NCBI RefSeq assembly: GCF_002812805.1
Contig: NZ_NMUM01000027.1
Span: 1-61,689, forward strand
From: Microbacterium lacus
Lineage (GTDB): Bacteria > Actinomycetota > Actinomycetes > Actinomycetales > Microbacteriaceae
DNA: 61,689 bases
Direction: 5' to 3'
Of the stretch, positions 26,017 through 32,933 are shown piece by piece. A program made the position numbers and the translations under genes. Under the pieces are notes generated by a model. It was not told where the DNA came from, did no database searches, and worked only from the letters and a program-made list of their open reading frames with translations. Positions within the stretch are counted from its first letter, which is position 1. Each line of letters begins with the position of its first letter.

Positions 26017-26466
26017 TCAGTCGGCGAGGGCGTCGATCAGGTCCGCAGGCGAAGCCTGCATCGGGTGCGGACCCGCGATGTCGAGAAACACCGTCGTGAT
26101 TGCATCGCGATGCGTTCGCAGAAATGCGAGCAACCAGCCGGGTGACTGCAGGCCGATCGCGGGCGGCAGGTTCTCGGGCTTGTGTGCCGCGTCGCTGAAC
26201 AGCAGAAGCGCGATTTCGCCCGTGTTCGGGTCGCGGTAGGTCCAGACCTCGCCGACATCGAGCGGATTGTCGCGGTCTGTCGGCGCCATCAAGGGCACGA
26301 CCGTGTTGCCGTTCCGCAGCGCCAGGGCGACCGCCGCCATGTCCTGCTTCGCGAGCGCCTGAGCCAGCGCCTCAGATCGGAAAGTCGCGGCGCCCGCCTT
26401 CTTCACGCGCCCCTCGGATTTGCCGGGTTTGCCGCTCTTGCCGGGTCTACCGCTCTGTCGTGCCAC
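26017..26466 (-). CDS. SseB-family protein
   Basis: 149 residues with a GTG start. The N-terminus is a basic, low-complexity tail (SGRPGKSGKPGKSEGRVKK). It is followed by an SseB-type domain: AVALALRNGNTVVPLMAP, a strand EVWTYRDPNTGEIALLLFSD and GLQSPGWLLAFLRTH. The domain is widespread in actinobacteria and its function is unknown. TACCCT lies exactly six bases before the GTG, suggesting leaderless expression. Confidence 0.75.
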   Translation of the reverse strand: MARQSGRPGKSGKPGKSEGRVKKAGAATFRSEALAQALAKQDMAAVALALRNGNTVVPLMAPTDRDNPLDVGEVWTYRDPNTGEIALLLFSDAAHKPENLPPAIGLQSPGWLLAFLRTHRDAITTVFLDIAGPHPMQASPADLIDALAD

Positions 26467-26472
26467 CCCTCC

Positions 26473-26478
26473 AGGGTA
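26473..26478 (-). promoter_or_regulatory. -10 hexamer of the SseB-like gene
   Basis: Minus-strand TACCCT, six-base spacer GGAGGG, then GTG. The spacer also resembles a ribosome site but is too close to act as one. Confidence 0.5.
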
Positions 26479-26487
26479 GCCGGGGCG

Positions 26488-27189
26488 TCAGTAGAGCAGG
26501 ATCTGTCGCGACGTCTGCGACGGGATCCCGCCGATCGACACATCCAGGTGATACGACGCTCCCCCACCCGGCGCACGCTGTCGATCGCCCTCGCAGGTGT
26601 CGACGGATGAGCGAGTGCGGTCCCACGCGATCGGCGCCGAACTCTCGACGACCTGCCCGGCCGTCAGCGTGACGACCATGTCGCTCGGTGCAGCCTGGCA
26701 GTCGGTCGAACGCCACCACGCGTCGTTGCCGCTCGTGATCGTGAAGCTCTGCTGCGTCGTGCCGACGTTGATCGTGCACGGGGTGGCGCTGGTGTTCGTG
26801 AGACGGATGCTCAGCTGGGGGACCTCCCCCGCCGCGTACGACTCTTTGTCCGTCAGCGCCTCGACCAGCACGCTGTCTGCAGCGCAAGCCTCGGGGGTCA
26901 GTTCGGCTGCAGCATCCGTCGCCACTTCTTCCGGAAGGGCATCCGCGGGATTGGAGCCACCCGTCGCAGCAGGATCAGGCAGCGTCGGTGTGGTGTCGCT
27001 CGGCGAGGGCGACGGCGAACTCTGGCTTGCCGCCGGGGTCGTCGATTCGGCGGATCCGCGCCACGGTTGCGCGACGAGCAACCACACGACGAGGGCGACG
27101 ATCACGAGCAACCCGATCAAGACGACGGCCCGTCGCCGCCGATACACCGCGGGCGACGGACGACGCCGTCGCGTGCCTTCGCTGCTCAT
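26488..27189 (-). CDS. secreted or membrane-anchored hypothetical protein
   Basis: 233 residues. A basic N-terminus (TRRRRPSPAVYRRRR) precedes one membrane helix, AVVLIGLLVIVALVVWLLVA, then a Ser/Pro/Thr-rich linker (~50-85). An extracytoplasmic domain of immunoglobulin-like beta character contains several Cys (EACAADSVLVEAL, TPCTINVGT, STDCQAAP, DTCEGD) that could form two disulfides. The type II topology is inferred. No enzyme motif is visible. It lies 22 bases upstream of the SseB-like gene in the same direction. Confidence 0.72.
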   Translation of the reverse strand: MSSEGTRRRRPSPAVYRRRRAVVLIGLLVIVALVVWLLVAQPWRGSAESTTPAASQSSPSPSPSDTTPTLPDPAATGGSNPADALPEEVATDAAAELTPEACAADSVLVEALTDKESYAAGEVPQLSIRLTNTSATPCTINVGTTQQSFTITSGNDAWWRSTDCQAAPSDMVVTLTAGQVVESSAPIAWDRTRSSVDTCEGDRQRAPGGGASYHLDVSIGGIPSQTSRQILLY

Positions 27190-27195
27190 GCCTTC

Positions 27196-27201
27196 AGGCT
27201 A
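27196..27201 (-). promoter_or_regulatory. -10 hexamer of the 233-aa membrane protein gene
   Basis: Minus-strand TAGCCT, six-base spacer GAAGGC, then ATG at 27189: the same leaderless geometry as several neighbours. Confidence 0.5.
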
Positions 27202-27384
27202 AGCGCGGGTCGGTCCGTCCCCGGCGCGGCACGCCCTCCGACGTGACACCCGGTGCGCCCACCGGCTCGGGTTGCGGGTCGGGTTCGGGGTTGCGCCTAT
27301 GCCCTTCCATTCGGCACCGAGTGTCATTAGCATCGGTTACACCCGCAGGGCGCGACGCAGATGTCCGCCCACAAGGAGCATCCG

Positions 27385-27513
27385 ATGGATTCGCAGACGA
27401 CGCCGTCACAGCCTGAGCCTTCGGCGAACCCCCTGCGCTCCCTCGTTTCGCCTGCAGCCCGATGCGCTGCCCGGCCGTGTCACGCCCCAACCGGAGGCGC
27501 CCGCACCGCCTGA
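27385..27513 (+). CDS. possible small Pro-rich peptide or frameshifted remnant
   Basis: 42 codons from an ATG with AAGGAG five bases upstream, starting MDSQTTPSQPEPSANPLRSL. It lies in the leader of a mycofactocin-type SDR operon, but it lacks the C-terminal Val-Tyr of the mycofactocin precursor MftA, so it is not that peptide. Coding character shifts frame at about codon 22. Low confidence. Confidence 0.25.
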   Translation: MDSQTTPSQPEPSANPLRSLVSPAARCAARPCHAPTGGARTA

Positions 27514-27621
27514 GACCCCAACTCCGACTTCCTCCGCGGCCCGACGATGTGCCGCGCCGGTCTCGTGACCTCACAACCGAAAAGAGGCTCGCCGTAGCGC
27601 GAGAAGAGAGAGGAGCAGGTT

Positions 27622-28452
27622 ATGGGAAGGGTCGAAGGCAAAGTCGCCTTCATCACAGGAGCGGCGCGCGGGCAAGGTCGCTCGCACGCCGTGAGGCTGG
27701 CACAAGAGGGAGCCGACATCATCGCTGTCGACGTCCTCGAGGAGATCCCCGGGGCGCCCTACGGGCCCGCGACCGAGGAAGACCTCGCAGAAACCGTCGC
27801 GCAAGTCGAGGCTCTCGACCGCAGGATCGTGGCCCGCAAGGCCGACGTACGCGATCAGTCGGGATTGAACGCCGCTCTCGAGGCGGGCGTCGCCGAACTG
27901 GGCCGACTCAACATCGTCTGTGCCAACGCCGGGATCTCCACCTCGATGGCCCCGGCGCAGGATCTGTCGGAAGAGATCTGGCTCGACATGATCGACGTCA
28001 ACCTGAACGGGGTATGGCGTACGTGCAAGGCCGCGATCCCGCATCTGAAGGCTGCCGGCGGCGGGTCCATGATTCTCACGAGTTCGGACGCGGGGCTCTT
28101 CGCGTTCCCGAACATCGCCCACTACGTCTCGGCCAAACACGGGGTCGTGGGACTCATGCGCACGCTCGCCCTGGAGCTGGCGCCGGACATGATCCGCGTC
28201 AACAGCGTGCACCCCACGGTCGTGGACACACCGATGGTCAACAACGAGGCGACCTTCCGGCTGTTCCGGCCGGACATCGAGAACCCCGGGGTGGAGGACT
28301 TCAAGGCGGCAGCAACCATGATCAATGCCCTGCCGATCCCTTGGGTCGAAGCGGTCGACATCTCCAACGCCGTGTTGTGGCTCGCCTCCGACGAGGCCCG
28401 CTACGTCACGGGCGTCGCCCTGCCGGTAGACGCCGGCGCCAACGCGAAGTAG
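27622..28452 (+). CDS. mycofactocin-type SDR oxidoreductase (SDR1)
   Basis: 276 residues. Short-chain dehydrogenase with the N-terminal signature of the mycofactocin-coupled subfamily, KVAFITGAARGQGRSHAVRL then GADIIAVDV, an acidic-loop NAD site (Asp at the end of strand 2) and an insertion after it (EEIPGAPYGPATEEDLAE). It also has NAGIS, catalytic Ser in ILTSSDAG, and Tyr/Lys in YVSAKHG. These enzymes keep tightly bound NAD and pass electrons to the peptide redox cofactor mycofactocin; several oxidise alcohols such as carveol. Substrate not known. It is 18 bases from SDR2, a close paralog, and opens a five-gene cluster. Confidence 0.88.
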   Translation: MGRVEGKVAFITGAARGQGRSHAVRLAQEGADIIAVDVLEEIPGAPYGPATEEDLAETVAQVEALDRRIVARKADVRDQSGLNAALEAGVAELGRLNIVCANAGISTSMAPAQDLSEEIWLDMIDVNLNGVWRTCKAAIPHLKAAGGGSMILTSSDAGLFAFPNIAHYVSAKHGVVGLMRTLALELAPDMIRVNSVHPTVVDTPMVNNEATFRLFRPDIENPGVEDFKAAATMINALPIPWVEAVDISNAVLWLASDEARYVTGVALPVDAGANAK

Positions 28453-28470
28453 CGAGAGGAAGAGAACATC

Positions 28471-29304
28471 ATGGGAAGACTGGATGGCAAAGTCGCCTTC
28501 ATCACCGGAGCCGCCCGTGGCCAGGGACGCGCCCACGCTCTGCGGATGGCGCAGGAGGGCGCCGACATCATCGCGATCGACATCTCGAAGCAGATCGAAA
28601 CGGTGCCGTATGGAATGGCGACGGCCGAGGATCTCGCCGAAACCGTGCGCCAGGTCGAGGCGCTCGACCGACGGATCGTCGCCAGCGAGGCCGACGTACG
28701 CGACTACGACGCGCTGAGCGCCGCGGTTGACGAGGGGGTCGCTCAGCTCGGGCGGGTCGACATCGTCAGCGCGAACGCCGGGATCTTCTCCAACGCGACC
28801 GCGGAAGAACTGACGGACACGGCGTGGAACGACATGATCGGCGTCAACCTCACCGGTGTCTGGCACACCGCCAAGGCGGCGATCCCGCACCTGAGGGCGG
28901 CTGGCGGGGGGTCGATGATCCTGACGAGCTCGACGGCGGGGATCAAGGGATTCCCGAACTTCGTGCACTACGTCGCCGCCAAGCACGGCGTGGTGGGGAT
29001 CATGCGCACCCTCGCGCTCGAGCTGGCTCCGGACTTCATCCGGGTCAACTCGGTCCACCCCACGAGCGTCGACACCGACATGATCCAGAACGACTCGCTG
29101 TACGCGCTCTTCGCCCCGGATCTCCCGGTCGAAGAGCGCACGCGCGAGACGCTGGGCGCTCGGTTCCAGTCGCTCAACGCGCTGCCGATTCCGTGGGTTG
29201 AGCCGGTAGACATCTCCAACGCTGTGCTGTGGCTGGCATCGGACGAGTCGCGCTACGTGACGGGAGTCATGCTGCCGGTCGACGCGGGATCCACGCAGAA
29301 ATGA
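28471..29304 (+). CDS. mycofactocin-type SDR oxidoreductase (SDR2)
   Basis: 277 residues, a paralog of SDR1 with the same features: FITGAARGQGRAHALRMA, GADIIAIDI, NAGIF, catalytic Ser in ILTSSTAGIKG and Tyr/Lys in YVAAKHGVVG. GAGAGGAAG lies upstream of the ATG. The TGA stop (29302-29304) overlaps the first ATG of the 17-bp repeat that leads to moxR. SDR1 and SDR2 probably arose by duplication and may act on related alcohols. Confidence 0.88.
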   Translation: MGRLDGKVAFITGAARGQGRAHALRMAQEGADIIAIDISKQIETVPYGMATAEDLAETVRQVEALDRRIVASEADVRDYDALSAAVDEGVAQLGRVDIVSANAGIFSNATAEELTDTAWNDMIGVNLTGVWHTAKAAIPHLRAAGGGSMILTSSTAGIKGFPNFVHYVAAKHGVVGIMRTLALELAPDFIRVNSVHPTSVDTDMIQNDSLYALFAPDLPVEERTRETLGARFQSLNALPIPWVEPVDISNAVLWLASDESRYVTGVMLPVDAGSTQK

Positions 29305-29374
29305 CGGGCCCCGTGAAATGACAGGCCTCGTGAAATGACAGGCCTCGTGAAATGACAGGCCTCGTGAAATGACA
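29298..29374 (+). repeat. 17-bp tandem repeat forming a chain of overlapping mini-ORFs
   Basis: The unit GAAATGACAGGCCTCGT occurs four times (the first copy has two changes) plus a partial fifth. Each unit holds ATGA, which ends one frame and starts the next. ATGs at 29301, 29318, 29335 and 29352 each open a six-codon ORF ending at the following ATGA. The fifth ATG (29369) is the moxR start, and the first overlaps the SDR2 stop. This looks like slippage expansion of an original SDR2-moxR ATGA junction. Confidence 0.9.
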
Positions 29375-30322
29375 GTGGACGACGTCGCGACGGCACCGAC
29401 GGACGCCGCCGGGCTCCAGCGCAGCCGCGAGCGCATCGCCCGCCACCTCGTCGGCCGCGAGCGTGAGTTGGAGCTCACGCTCGCGGCCGTCGCCGCGGGA
29501 CGGGACATCGTGCTCGAGGGCCCTCCGGGCACGAGCAAGACGACGATCCTCGGCGCGATCACCGAAGAATGGGGCATCCCTCTGCTCTTCGTCGAGGGCA
29601 ACGCCGACCTGACGCCCGCGAAGCTCGTCGGGCATCACAACCCCGCGCGGGTGCTGCGCGAGGACTATTCCGCGGATAACTTCGTGCCCGGTCCCCTCGT
29701 CGAGGCGATGCAGCGGGGTGGTTTTCTCTACATCGAAGAGTTCAATCGCGCGCCGGAAGACACGCTCAACACACTCCTGACGGCAATGGCCGATCGCTCG
29801 CTCGCGATCCCGCGGGTCGGGCGCATCCGCGCCGAACCGACGTTCCGCGTGATTGCGTCGATGAATCCGTACGACAACGTCGGTACGACGCGGCTGTCGA
29901 CCAGCGTGCACGATCGTCTGAATCGCCTGGCCGTCGACTATCAGGATTCGGATGCCGAAGAGCGCATCGTGATCCTGCGCACCGGCGCAGATGCCGGGGG
30001 CACCGCCCCTCTCGGCGCACGCCTCGTGCGCGATGCGGTCGCGGTGGCCCGGGCGACGCGCGATCATCCGGACATCCGACAGGGCTCGAGCGTGCGCGGC
30101 GCGATCGACACCGTCCTCGTGGCGTTGCGCTTGGCGGCGCTCCGCGACCTCGACGATCCGGACTCACCCGACTACCCCGAACTCGTCTACGACGCGATGA
30201 TCGTGGCCCTCTCCGGGCGCATCCACCTCGACGAAGCGCTCGACACGACACCCGAGCGCGTGCTCCGCGAGATCTGGGAGGACCGGTTCGTCCTCGAACC
30301 CCACCGCGCCGATCCGGGTTGA
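29369..30322 (+). CDS. MoxR-family AAA+ ATPase
   Basis: 317 residues. MoxR ATPases work with VWA proteins as chaperones that insert metals or mature enzyme complexes (CoxD/CoxE, methanol dehydrogenase systems). Walker A is LEGPPGTSKTT (Ser in place of the last Gly, as in CoxD-like members), Walker B FLYIEEFNRAPED, sensor 1 RVIASMNPYDNVGTT, followed by a lid domain. Translation probably restarts through the repeat chain from SDR2. The VWA partner starts 24 bases downstream. Position among mycofactocin-type SDRs suggests a maturation job for an oxidoreductase, which is inference. Confidence 0.88.
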   Translation: MTVDDVATAPTDAAGLQRSRERIARHLVGRERELELTLAAVAAGRDIVLEGPPGTSKTTILGAITEEWGIPLLFVEGNADLTPAKLVGHHNPARVLREDYSADNFVPGPLVEAMQRGGFLYIEEFNRAPEDTLNTLLTAMADRSLAIPRVGRIRAEPTFRVIASMNPYDNVGTTRLSTSVHDRLNRLAVDYQDSDAEERIVILRTGADAGGTAPLGARLVRDAVAVARATRDHPDIRQGSSVRGAIDTVLVALRLAALRDLDDPDSPDYPELVYDAMIVALSGRIHLDEALDTTPERVLREIWEDRFVLEPHRADPG

Positions 30323-30346
30323 AGAGACGTTGCCGCCGATACGCCC

Positions 30347-31303
30347 GTGCGAGGCGCCCGGCGCACGACATCGACGCGCGGGGTGCCGCTCCGCCGGAAG
30401 CCGAAGCAGCTCGACGCGCCTCCCACGCTCTTCGAGGCATCATCGGGCGCCGGCGGGATGGTTCTGCGTGGGGGTGGACCGCCGCGCCGGGGAGCTGCGG
30501 CGCCGCCCGGGGGAACGGCGCGAGGCGAGACGGACGAGACCGGGGCGCTCGTCCCACTCCCCGACGAAACGGTCGAGGTGGATCCGTCGGTGCGCGCGCG
30601 TGCCCGCGAGATCGCGGCGCGACTTGCCGTGCCACGCCCGCGTCGTGATGCCACCGCGCGACGCGGCGTCGGCAACCTTGTGAGCGTGCCCTACCGCGGC
30701 GCCTCGGACGACATCGACCTCGACCGGACCATCGAGGTGCTCGCCGAGCGTCCTGTCCCCGACGACGAGGACATCGTCGTCCGAGAACGGGTGCGCGCGC
30801 GGCGTTCGGTTGTGCTGCTGGTCGATGTCTCGGGGTCGATGCGGGGCGAGCGGATCAAGACGGCAGCCGCCACGGTCGGCGCACTGTCCGCGGAGCTGTC
30901 CCACGACGACCTGGGTCTCGTGGCGTTCTGGTCGGATGCGGCGGTACTCCTCCCCCTTGGGTCACCCGTCAATTCCGCCGAGATCGTCGACACCATCCTG
31001 CGGATCCCCGCGCGGGGGCTGACGAACATCGCGTTCCCCCTGGAGGTTGCGTCCCGGCAGCTTGCGCGGGTCCCGGCCCGCGATGCGCGCGTGCTCCTGC
31101 TCTCGGACTGCGTTCACAACGCCGGCCCCGATCCGCGTCCGCTCGCGGCACGACTTCCGCGGCTCGACGTACTCCTCGACGCGACCGGCGAGAAGGACGT
31201 CGAACTCGGTCGAGAACTCGCCGCGCGGGGGCGCGGCACGTGCCGCGTCGTGCACGGACACCGAGATGTTGCGCCCGCAATCGGGCGGATCTTCGGCTCG
31301 TAG
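30347..31303 (+). CDS. VWA-domain protein, MoxR partner (CoxE-like)
   Basis: 318 residues from a GTG with GAAGAGA upstream. The first ~75 residues are a Gly/Pro/Arg-rich flexible region. A basic helical segment (VRARAREIAARLAVPRPRR) follows. Then comes a von Willebrand A domain with MIDAS LLVDVSGSMRGER (Asp160) and the later Thr/Asp positions in GLTNIAFPLEVA and LLLSDCVHNAG. CoxE-type proteins bind their MoxR partner and the client enzyme. No signal peptide or membrane helix is seen, so it is cytoplasmic. Confidence 0.85.
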   Translation: MRGARRTTSTRGVPLRRKPKQLDAPPTLFEASSGAGGMVLRGGGPPRRGAAAPPGGTARGETDETGALVPLPDETVEVDPSVRARAREIAARLAVPRPRRDATARRGVGNLVSVPYRGASDDIDLDRTIEVLAERPVPDDEDIVVRERVRARRSVVLLVDVSGSMRGERIKTAAATVGALSAELSHDDLGLVAFWSDAAVLLPLGSPVNSAEIVDTILRIPARGLTNIAFPLEVASRQLARVPARDARVLLLSDCVHNAGPDPRPLAARLPRLDVLLDATGEKDVELGRELAARGRGTCRVVHGHRDVAPAIGRIFGS

Positions 31304-31381
31304 CTTCTTAGTGCACCCGGTGCCATAATCCGAGGGACGGCTCAATGACGAGCTTCGAAATCTGACAGAGAGGTCACAACC

Positions 31382-32200
31382 ATGACTGGTCGACTGCAGG
31401 GCAAAGTGGCATTCATCACCGGCGCGGCGAGAGGTCAAGGCAGGGCGCACGCCGTCAAGCTGGCGCGCGAGGGGGCGGATATCATCGCCGTCGACCTCGC
31501 CGGTCACATTGACCACGTGCCGTACGACTCCCCCACCCCCGAAGACCTCGCCGAAACCGTGCGACTGGTCGAGGCAGAAGACCGTCGAATCGTCGCCACG
31601 ATTGCCGACGTGCGCGACGGCGCGGCTCTACGAGCGGCCGTCGACGAAGGAGTCGCCGCGCTGGGCGGCCTCGACATCGTCGTCGCCAACGCCGGCATCT
31701 GCATCCCCGAAGCCTGGGATGCGATCACCCCCGAGACGTTCCGCTTCACGATGGAGACCAACGTCGACGGCGTCTTCAACAGCGTCGTCGCGGGTGCCCC
31801 GCACATCATCGCGGGCGGTCGAGGTGGCGCGATCGTCCTCACCAGCTCGTACGCCGGCAAGAAGATGCAACCGTTCATGGTGCACTACACCGCCAGCAAG
31901 CACGCCGTCACCGGGATGGCCCGCGCCTTTTCCGCAGAACTCGGGCGCCACAACATCCGTGTCAACAGCATCCACCCAGGCGGCGTCAACACCCCCATGG
32001 GGTCGGGCACCATGATCGATGCCCTGACCACGGCTGCCGAGACGTCCCCGACGCTGAACGGCATGGGTACGCCCTTCCTCCCGGTGTACGCCGCCGAGCC
32101 GGAAGACATCGCCAACGCGGTGGCGTTCCTGGTGTCCGATGACGCTCGCCTGATCACGTCCGAGCACCTCAGCATTGATCAGGGCATGCACATGTTCTGA
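31382..32200 (+). CDS. mycofactocin-type SDR oxidoreductase (SDR3)
   Basis: 272 residues. It has the same subfamily hallmarks (KVAFITGAARGQGRAHAVKL, GADIIAVDLAG, NAGICIPEAW, Ser in IVLTSSYAGKK, Tyr/Lys in HYTASKHAV) but is clearly more diverged than SDR1 and SDR2 are from each other. GAGAGGT lies before the ATG. It ends exactly one base before the end of the convergent argA-like gene. Third mycofactocin-type enzyme in 4.6 kb; none of the mft biosynthesis genes are in the window. Confidence 0.87.
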   Translation: MTGRLQGKVAFITGAARGQGRAHAVKLAREGADIIAVDLAGHIDHVPYDSPTPEDLAETVRLVEAEDRRIVATIADVRDGAALRAAVDEGVAALGGLDIVVANAGICIPEAWDAITPETFRFTMETNVDGVFNSVVAGAPHIIAGGRGGAIVLTSSYAGKKMQPFMVHYTASKHAVTGMARAFSAELGRHNIRVNSIHPGGVNTPMGSGTMIDALTTAAETSPTLNGMGTPFLPVYAAEPEDIANAVAFLVSDDARLITSEHLSIDQGMHMF

Positions 32201-32707
32201 TCAGAACGAGAGCGTTTTGAGCATCCGGGTGTTGCCGAGGGTGTTCGGCTTGACGTGTGCGAGGTCGAGGAATTCGGCCACACCTTCGTCGGGGCTGCGG
32301 AGCAACTGCGAATAGACGTCCGGCGGCACGACCTGCTCGCCGATGGTCGTGAAGCCGCGGGCCGAGAAGAAGTCGACCTCGAACGTCAGACAGAACAGAC
32401 GCGTCAATCCGAGCTGCCGGGCGTTGTTCTCGAGCGCCTCGACGATCGCGCGGCCGACACCGCGGTGCAGCCAGTCGTCCGTCACGATGAGGGTGCGCAC
32501 CTCGCCGAGGTCCTCCCACATGACGTGCAGGGCTCCGCAACCGACCAGCTGCCCGTCGACCTCGGCCACGACGAACTGCTGAACCGATTCGTAGAGCACG
32601 ACCAGGTCTTTGCCGAGCAGGATGCGGCGCTGCACGAAGGGCTCGAGCATGTCGCGGATGCCGACGACGTCGGTCGTCCGCGCCGCCCGCACCCTGAACT
32701 CAGCCAT
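32201..32707 (-). CDS. argA: GNAT acetyltransferase, single-domain N-acetylglutamate synthase type
   Basis: 168 residues. It has a GNAT fold with acetyl-CoA loop VTDDWLHRGVGRAIVEALENN split over the A motif, plus FEVDFFSARGFTTIGEQVVP and the tail LDLAHVKPNTLGNTRML. This matches the short amino-acid N-acetyltransferases of actinobacteria that catalyse the first step of arginine synthesis (glutamate plus acetyl-CoA). There is no kinase-like domain, unlike classical ArgA. A leaderless promoter TAGGCT precedes the ATG. The enzyme class is firm; the exact substrate is inferred from family resemblance. Confidence 0.78.
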   Translation of the reverse strand: MAEFRVRAARTTDVVGIRDMLEPFVQRRILLGKDLVVLYESVQQFVVAEVDGQLVGCGALHVMWEDLGEVRTLIVTDDWLHRGVGRAIVEALENNARQLGLTRLFCLTFEVDFFSARGFTTIGEQVVPPDVYSQLLRSPDEGVAEFLDLAHVKPNTLGNTRMLKTLSF

Positions 32708-32713
32708 CCACTC

Positions 32714-32719
32714 AGCCTA
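32714..32719 (-). promoter_or_regulatory. -10 hexamer of the argA-like gene
   Basis: Minus-strand TAGGCT, six-base spacer GAGTGG, then ATG at 32707; no ribosome site. Confidence 0.55.
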
Positions 32720-32755
32720 TCCCCGCACCTGTTGCGCCGGTCTGCCGCGCCTCGC

Positions 32756-32853
32756 GTTCACAATTCAGTCTGCGCACCGGCGCCACTCCAGCCGGTCCCT
32801 GGAACGACGGCAGCCGCGGGCCGTCCGTCACTCGCAGGGACTGAATTGCGAAC
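32756..32853. repeat. long intergenic inverted repeat
   Basis: The arms GTTCACAATTCAGTC and GACTGAATTGCGAAC (one mismatch) are separated by about 66 bases that include smaller GC-rich hairpins. It lies between clpC and argA. Function unknown. Confidence 0.7.
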
Positions 32854-32873
32854 ACCAGAGTGTCCGCAAACGA

Positions 32874-32906
32874 CGAAGAGCGGATGCCTCAGGCATCCGC
32901 TCTTCG
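32874..32906 (-). terminator. hairpin terminator of clpC
   Basis: A 16-bp perfect stem, CGAAGAGCGGATGCCT with its complement, around a single central base. It lies 28 bases after the clpC stop, with a short T-containing tail on the minus strand. Confidence 0.8.
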
Positions 32907-32933
32907 TGTGTCCGGGTCGAAACCCGGGCCGAT

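Larger units (their letters stand above)
27190..27621. other. 430-base gap before the SDR operon, with one possible small reading frame
   Basis: The region must hold the promoter of the SDR operon; none is clear. AAGGAG followed by ATG at 27385 opens a 42-codon, proline-rich frame ending at 27513. After about 22 codons its good third-position GC pattern moves to another frame, which stays open to 27568. This suggests a small decayed gene rather than an intact one. Confidence 0.35.

Noticed and set aside
27385..27513. Mycofactocin precursor MftA
   Set aside because: The small frame lacks the C-terminal Val-Tyr and the usual MftA length and sequence.
29298..29374. Short tandem repeats as a possible CRISPR
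   Set aside because: No spacers; units are directly adjacent and tied to start/stop codons.
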